Shown: positions 58,160-64,000 of the stretch, piece by piece
Layout of the letters: each line of letters opens with the position of its first letter
Position numbering within the stretch: position 1 is the first letter of the stretch
DNA from: Chrysemys picta bellii
Lineage: Eukaryota; Chordata; Testudines; Emydidae
Direction: 5' to 3'
Assembly: GCF_011386835.1 (NCBI RefSeq)
Contig: NC_088792.1
Coordinates: forward strand, 236,412,394-236,476,393
DNA: 64,000 nt
Notes under the pieces: model-generated
The model's input: only the letters and a program-made list of their open reading frames with translations
Told to the model about the DNA's origin: nothing
The model's database searches: none
Position numbers and translations under genes: made by a program

Positions 58160-58750
58160 ATGGGGACCGCACTCAGGAATTTTGGTCAGGATCAGGCCAA
58201 TGATCCCAAATACCACAATATTCGCAAAGAAGTAGTCGAGGTAAATGGGGTCCCCGTGGAGGAGAGAGTTAAGGGCCCGGAGCCATATTATATGATTAAA
58301 AACGACCTGCTATACAGAGTAGTCTGGGTCCAAGAGCAGGTCATAGAACAACTCTTGGTCCCACGGAAGCATCAAAGGGCTGTAATGGATCTGGCCCACA
58401 GCCATCTGTTCGGGGGCCATCTAGGGGTAGATAAGACCCTTGATAGGATCCTACAGAGGTTTTTTTGGCCTGGCATTTATGCGGCGGTCCGGCAATATTG
58501 CACATCCTGTCCGGAATGCCAGATACATGGGTCCCGACCACACTTTAGGGCCCACATGGAGAAGGCCCAAGGGGCACAACGGACAAACTACAAGCGCCAA
58601 GCAACAACCCGGAAGTTCCAGGTGGGGGACCGAGTGATGGTGCTCATAACCACGGCCGAGAGCAAGCTCCTGGCCGGGTGGCAGGGGCCGTACGAGGTAA
58701 TAGAAACTGTAGGAGAAGTTGACTATAAGATCCAACAGCCAGGTCGCTAA
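58160..58750 (+). pseudogene. Gypsy integrase with catalytic core deleted
   Basis: The 196-codon frame holds the N-terminal zinc-binding region: VMDLAHSHLFGGHLGVDKTL, then FFWPGIYAAVRQYC and CTSCPECQ, giving the H..H and C-X2-C ligands. It passes almost at once to a C-terminal segment (KAQGAQRTNYKRQ, KFQVGDRVMVLI, WQGPYEVIETVG) that includes a GPY/F-type module. The DDE catalytic core, about 150-200 residues in relatives, is missing at the join near 58545. The copy therefore cannot integrate by itself. The integrase lies upstream of RT here, which defines the Gmr1-type order. Confidence 0.85.
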
Positions 58751-59055
58751 AGCTGGAGCAGATATACCATATAAATCTGCTGAAACCTTGGCAGGATAGA
58801 GAAGCTCCAGTGGTTGCGCTGGGGGCACTATCCCCCAAAAGGAACCAGCCCAACCTGGTGGGAATATCCCCGGAGTTGACTCCAGAACAATGATCAGAAG
58901 TGATCAGCCTGATCAAATGCAACCAGGATGTGTTCTCGGAAAAGCCGGGCAGGACTACGGAGGTTCACCATCACATCCTCACAGAGCCTGGAGTGAAGGT
59001 GAATGTCAAGCCATACTGGATCCCAGAGGCCAAGAGAGAAGAGATTAGGACAGAG
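58751..59055 (+). other. Gypsy pol spacer between integrase and RT
   Basis: It continues pol similarity in changing phases, for example a segment reading NVKPYWIPEAKREEI near 59000-59045 on the plus strand, just before the RT proper. Stops and phase changes make it non-coding. Confidence 0.55.
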
Positions 59056-59983
59056 GTTAGGAGTCATTGAAGAATCTCATAGCCAATGGTCCAGTCCCAT
59101 GGTTTTAGTGCCTAAGCCTGATGGCAGTATGAGGTTCTGCAATGACTTCCGCAAGCTCAATGAGGTGTCTCAATTTGATGCATACCCTATACCCAGGATA
59201 GATGAGCTGATTGACAGATTGGGAAAGGCACGGTTTATGTCTACCCTTAACCTTACCAAGGGATATTGGCAGATCCCCCTGGCCAAGGCCGACAAGGAGA
59301 AGACAGCCTTTGTAACTCCAGAAGGACTATATCAGTGCACTGTTCTCCCCTTTGGGTTGCATGGGGCCCCCGCTACTTTCCAACGGCTAATGGACAAACT
59401 GTTGCAACCCCATGGAAAGTACGTGGCAGCCTATCTCGATGACATCATCATATATAGCCCCGACTGGGAGACGCACGTGGAGAAGGTGGAAGTGGTCCTG
59501 GACACCCTGAGGAAGGCAGGGCTGACTGCCAATCCCTCCAAATGTTCAATCGGGTTAGCTGAGGCCAAGTACCTTGGGTATATTGTGGGGAGGGGTGTGG
59601 TGAAGACCCAGCTCAACAAGTTAGAAGCTAAACAGAAGTGGCCCCAACCACTCCGGAAGAAACAGGTCAGAGCATTCCTGGGACTAGTGGGGTATTATAG
59701 GCGGTTCATTCCCCACTTCGCCACCAGGTTATGCCCACTAACGGACCTAACAAAAGCTCGGGGCCCAGACATAGTAAAATGGTCTGCTGCAGCTGAAGGC
59801 GCTTTTGCGGATCTGAGGATGGCCATCTGTACAGACCCCATACTAGTAGCCCCAGACTGGGGGAAGGAGTTTATCCTACAAACTGATGCCTCTGAAGTAG
59901 GGCTGGGAGCAGTGCTTTCACAAATGGTCAGAGATGACGAACACCCCGTCCTCTTCCTCAGTAGGAAGCTCCTGCCTAGGTAA
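59056..59983 (+). pseudogene. Gypsy reverse transcriptase and start of RNase H
   Basis: The open frame 59003-59983 is RT from about 59060. It holds WSSPMVLVPKPDGSMRFCND, then LPFGLHGAPATFQRLMD, then the catalytic YLDD (59432-59443) in AAYLDDIIIYS, and the thumb (VRAFLGLVGYYRRFIPHF). RNase H follows with ILQTDASEVGLGAVLSQ, including its first catalytic aspartate (59884-59886). The first 20 or so codons of the frame are out of phase. The frame closes at TAA (59981-59983), inside RNase H. The RT core itself looks intact, though the protein is broken on both sides. Confidence 0.93.
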
Positions 59984-60260
59984 CAGAAATATGCCGTAGT
60001 GGAGAAGGAATGCCTGGCAGTGAAATGGGCCATAGAAAGCCTCCGCTACTATCTATTGGGACGGAGGTTTACCCTTGTCACGGACCATGCCCCTTTGCAG
60101 TGGATGCACCAAAACAAGGACAAAAACGCGAGAGTAACAAGATGGTTCCTGTCACTTCAACCCTTCCACTTCACAGTAAGACATAGGTCTGGAACCCAAC
60201 ATGGCAATGCGGATGGCCAGTCGAGAGTGCACTGCTTTCCGACCCAAGTAGCCCAACCCC
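59984..60260 (+). pseudogene. Gypsy RNase H, C-terminal part
   Basis: It continues in the same phase after the stop at 59981-59983: EKECLAVKWAIESLRYYLLG, then TDHAPLQWM, then GTQHGNADGQSR. These carry the E, D and final D of the RNase H active site. The usual GNADALSR/GNADGLSR block has Q in place of L. The frame runs on into the 3' LTR. Confidence 0.85.
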
Positions 60261-60270
60261 GTAGTGTTGA

Positions 60271-60289
60271 GCGGGGGCAGGGGGGTATA
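60271..60289 (+). promoter_or_regulatory. Polypurine tract of the Gypsy element
   Basis: GCGGGGGCAGGGGGGTATA immediately precedes the 3' LTR. This is where plus-strand DNA synthesis is primed. The terminal TATA is not purine, so the functional tract probably ends at the G-run. Confidence 0.8.
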
Positions 60290-60731
60290 TGTGGCAAACC
60301 CAGGCTAAACAGCTACAAAGGGGGGGTAGTAATTAGTCCCAGGGGGTTAAAAAGGCTTCTCCCAAGCCACTGAGAGAGCGATAACCAGGGGGAAATAAGG
60401 TTCAGCTGGACAAGGGGTTACCAGGGAACTAATTAGGTTCAGCTGGCTCCAACTGCTTGTGACCTTTTTAAACCCTCCCCGGCGTGGAAGGGGGTGGGAA
60501 GAGAGAGTGAGAGAAGCTGCCAGTAAGCTAGGTGCAGCAAGGCTCTGAAGCCTTCTAGCAAGGAAAGCTGCACTCTGTCCCCAGAAGGGAAGAAAAACAG
60601 GAGCAAGGGACTGACTGAGGGAAGGAATAGCCAAACCCTGTGCTACCTACAAGGATTTACTTTGCCCAAGTCTGTCTCTCCAAGGCTAAAAAGGACTGAG
60701 CCTGCTGGGGAGAAGAAGGTACTTTGCCACA
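60290..60731 (+). repeat. 3' LTR of the Gypsy element
   Basis: 442 bp, begins TGTGGCAAACCC and ends ACTTTGCCACA. It aligns with 55950-56401 throughout, with about 23-25 substitutions and two short gaps by eye. Confidence 0.95.
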
Positions 60732-63700
60732 CAAAGTATATTTAAATGGTATCTAATACAAAATGATAACATGGGACCCATAACTCATAAGCAAATTCTT
60801 AGTGTTAGTTGGTATTTTGTAGCTCCTGATGAAATTTGAAAAAATAAACTACTTGGTCCCATTGGACCACAATGTTGTTGTTTTAAAGTGACAGTATTGT
60901 AGCTGGGGTTTTGTCCCAAGCATACTTTAAAAGCTATTTCATAGTTGGTTGTAGAGTAATGGTTCCTTTTTATCTATTTTTTTAAAAAGAGACATACATA
61001 ATTTAAAAATCCATCTGTTCAACACAAAATGCAAGTGGAAACCAGAACACTGTTTCATTATGCTAGAAGGAAAATTTCATCAGGAACCAAGTCAAATCTG
61101 AACTTCTTCAATCCATAAAAACAAAATTACCCATGTTAGGCTGTTCAGAAGAGATGAACTGTTATGTTTAATTCCATACTTCTCCTACGATAAAAATGTA
61201 TACAGTATTCCATTAATAATTTCTAATTTTATGTCCTTTTTGCAACTTAATCATGTTATTTACATTTCTCTTCTGTTATTTTGCATATGTGTATATATGT
61301 GTGTGCGGGCAAGTGTGTGAATATTTATTGCATTTTTCAATAATAGTGATGAGGTGTTAGGTACCAATGCCTCAGTGTTTGCATATTTAAAAGTAATGTC
61401 ACTAATGCAGCCCACTGTATCAAGTTTACTTTGAAGAAGTGTTTTCAAGGCAATTTCACAATCTTCTGTTTCCACTTCCACTTCCCATATCCTGATCCAA
61501 TGTATATATTTTTAGAACCGATGTTGCTCAGTTGTATATATAGTAATGCTAAACTGAAACAAGATATGCATGTAATATAGTTATGAAAATACCTGTTCAG
61601 TACATAGTGCTGTTATTGATTCCCTAACTGTATGTATGGGTCTCCAGTGTTATAGTTGTATAAGATAGTTTGCGTGAGTCCCATTTTCACTCCATAAATT
61701 AGAGGTGCCCTGGGTCAACTTTGTTATGCTTATTTTTTCTCCAGAAAGTACTTCCTTTTTACTTTTATGTAAACATTTTCTTGAAATTGCTACTCTTTTT
61801 TGCATTTCTTATTCCTTTCGAAAGATTCACCCTCTGTCATATAACTGGAAATATACCCGCAATGTGTGAAATTTCTTTCATATGTTACTGCAGTTCATAT
61901 GTTTTTTAAACAGAGCCCTGTCTCAAATTAAGTAAACTTCTGATATCAGAGCCTGTTATGGAGTGAATGTGCCCCACCCCCAAACAGGCCAGCAGGGGCC
62001 AGTTATGATTCTGCAAGGAGGAAACAGCTAGGAGACCTGTCCCATATTGGAGAAATTGCGGGGGTGCTAGCTATGGACAAAAAGCCCTCCCTTGTTAACC
62101 CTAAAGGAAATAATGAGCAAATACTTCCAAGATGGATATTTTTCTTTCTCTTGCTTAGAAAGCAGAGTTTGGGATGGAGTTGGTCGAAATTGTGAGGAGT
62201 TGTTGAAGCTATGTTCTTACTTCTTTGGGAAGCTGGAGTGTGTTAGAGCTGAATCCAGTGAATGAGAGTAGATAATATGATTTTTTTATTCTTTTTTTTT
62301 TTTTTTTGGTACAATTTGGAGACTGTCACACCCTACTCTTTTCTTTAACTTTTTCTGAAGGAAGCTATATGGTATACTTTTCCTTTACACAGTAGCCGAA
62401 GGAAATACTATTTTTCCTGTGTTTGAGCCTTAAAGAAATGGGTCATTTTTAATAGATTTTTGTCTTAATAAAAGCACAACAAAACAGTGTTTAAACTTTG
62501 CCCTGGTTCTTACTTCTCGCAATGGAAACCCAGAAACAACTATTGGATCTCTAGGGTTGAATAGTTATGTCAAAATGCACAGTCATCAGACTACCCTTGC
62601 ACAGGGGCAATAATATATAGTATGTTCTGCAGAATACGCTGACAATTTGGTGAATCTTTGAGATTCATGGTGTGTGTAGCTCAAAGAATTCCTGCTACAT
62701 TGCCTATGGTCATTATCTTGGATTCACTCCTCCAACAGAGCAAATTCTTGTACCTGCCTTTCAGGGGCCTAGTTTTCAAAGAATGAATGCCTGCAGTTAG
62801 GCACCTAAACTAGTGGCCTGGTTTTCAATAGGAACCGGAGAGTAATCAGCACTTCTGAATATCTGACGCCCCAATGTGAATTTAGGCATCCTAACTTTAG
62901 GCATCCATTGATTGATTGATTGATTGATACATAGCTTTATATTTAATCCTACTGGCCTCTAGATGAAATCAACTGGCACAATTGAACACGACTCTTTTGT
63001 TACAGTCAATAAGCAAGCAAAATTCTCAATGAAGTCACTGAGTATTTTGCCTCCATTAGGTCCGTACCCAAAGTTCTTAAATGTGGAAAGTGGCAGGGAG
63101 GATTCAGGATTCTGTCTGGTAGGTCTCAGTGGCACTGAAAAATACTACACTTGTCACATGAGTCAATCATACTTTCAAACTGATTAGCAATGCACCTTAG
63201 GGTGTGCTGCAAACAACCCTTCAATGTTACCAAACCTTAAGCTGACTTTTGGAAACAATTTTCAGTGTAATCTTTAAACCTTACAAAAAAAGAAGGAAGT
63301 TTATTATGCAGTCAGGTAGAGTAAAAGTTGACATTAGAGGAGTTAAGGACAGAGTATTCATGTTATCTTTGGATTTTCATGCTTTTACTAATTTTTCTCA
63401 CTATGCAAATGTTACTTATACTTTGTGTTAACTGACCAGTGAAATCTATTCTGGCAAATTTGCACAAAATAATAGAGGAGACAGACTAAAACAGACTGAA
63501 ATAAAAGCATCTATAAAAGCAGCTGTTGCTGTTGGCAAATACATTAAACAGTTCAGTGTACAGAGGACTTCACATAGAATATATATACTTTTAAGCCTCT
63601 ATACTATTAATCCCTTGAACTAAAGGAGTTTATGTGCTACAGTTAGTTGTGTGCATTTTAAAGCTCATGTTTGTAAGTTTTGAGCAAAGTATAATAGCCT

Positions 63701-64000
63701 ATAACAGAAGGAGTGTAATACCAGGCAGGCAGAGTTCTCTGTACTTGACTTCATCTTTAATTGAGTAGAATATTTAAGTAGGAAATAAGAGTCCCATTCT
63801 TGCTTGCTCTTGGAGAGTTGAAGTTGTTACACAGGGATTCATTGTCAGCATAAGTCATGTGCCGTGAAACCCTTTTTCTGAGTGTGCATTGAATCACTGA
63901 CAGGTGAGAGGTCCAAGCTGTTGTGGCGCCTAAACAAGCTGAATCTTTCTCTTGTGATCTGTTGTGTTTTGTTTCACAGCCTATGGTGAGTAAAATATTT
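60732..64000. other. AT-rich non-coding DNA, nothing assigned
   Basis: T-runs lie at 62289-62308 and a (TGAT)n tract at about 62907-62927. No repeat family or gene was recognised. A splice-like 6-nt candidate near 63980 is discussed as a finding. Confidence 0.5.
62907..62927. repeat. (TGAT)n microsatellite
   Basis: About five tandem TGAT units. Confidence 0.85.

Larger units (their letters stand above)
55950..60731 (+). mobile_element. Ty3/Gypsy LTR retrotransposon of the Gmr1 type, inactive
   Basis: This is a 4.8-kb element with two LTRs, a primer-binding site and a polypurine tract. The domain order is gag (coiled coil, SCAN-like domain, zinc knuckle), protease, integrase remnant, reverse transcriptase, RNase H. 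Integrase before RT is the reverse of ordinary Gypsy order and marks the Gmr1 group. A SCAN-like gag domain supports this. Premature stops, frameshifts and loss of the integrase core make the copy inactive. The LTRs differ at roughly 23-25 positions plus two short gaps over about 440 bp, by eye. The flanking bases (taaa against caaa) give no clean duplication. Confidence 0.92.

Noticed and set aside
55940..60740. Target-site duplication of the Gypsy element
   Set aside because: The flanking bases taaa and caaa differ and are too AT-rich to count.
63832..63905. 69-nt exon between ACACAG and CAG|GTGAGA
   Set aside because: All three frames contain stops and the upstream pyrimidine tract is poor.
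1..64000. Bacterial-type features such as operons, ribosome binding sites and CRISPR arrays
   Set aside because: The repeat content is that of a vertebrate genome. No regularly spaced repeats or operon-like gene series exist.

Overview
The window looks like intergenic or intronic DNA from a cryptodiran turtle. The best pointer is two tRNA-headed SINEs with the Cry-type layout (a box A reading TAGCTCAGTGG, then a CR1-like tail with a tract resembling CTTTGAGCAGGGGGTTGG), together with several CR1 LINEs and a mixture of DIRS, Gypsy and hAT elements of the kind known from turtles. I found no convincing host exon, RNA gene or CRISPR array. Nearly everything that can be named is mobile DNA, and all of it is broken.

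Layout. 0-5 kb: a solo LTR (198-590), a hAT element with a transposase remnant (2294-3040) and a hAT-like MITE (3862-4218). 6.15-12.06 kb: a decayed DIRS-type tyrosine-recombinase retrotransposon on the minus strand. It has inverted terminal repeats and gag-like, RT, RNase H and recombinase remnants in order, and later insertions split it. 15.9-18.1 kb: two CR1 fragments in opposite orientations. 18.57-19.43 kb: a GC-rich hAT-like element. 25.3-27.2 kb: a CR1 with a Cry SINE, a truncated SINE-like unit and a tRNA-derived SINE nested in it. 28.4 kb: a MITE. 31.3-34 kb: two foldback (hairpin) insertions, a Cry SINE and an L2-like relic. 34.5-36.8 kb: another CR1 with nested MITEs. 41 kb: an RTE-like LINE relic. 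42.4 kb: a second MITE of the 36.4 kb family. 51-53.1 kb: a CR1 split by a solo LTR. 55.95-60.73 kb: a complete-length but inactive Ty3/Gypsy element with two LTRs.

Two systems stand out. First, the Gypsy element has its integrase remnant upstream of reverse transcriptase and a SCAN-like capsid domain in gag. These are the hallmarks of the Gmr1 group, from which the vertebrate SCAN domain is thought to derive. Second, three foldback insertions (7318-7551, 31319-31510, 33760-33961) each have flanking direct repeats of 11-13 bp and long arms. The first is a 202-nt palindrome with one mismatch per 101-bp arm, and the second has 63-bp arms with none. Two of them end in a T-run. They behave like retroposed hairpin SINEs and deserve proper family-level analysis.

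All alignments, identities and target-site duplications were read by eye. Family names rest on recognised protein motifs or terminal sequences, not on database searches.
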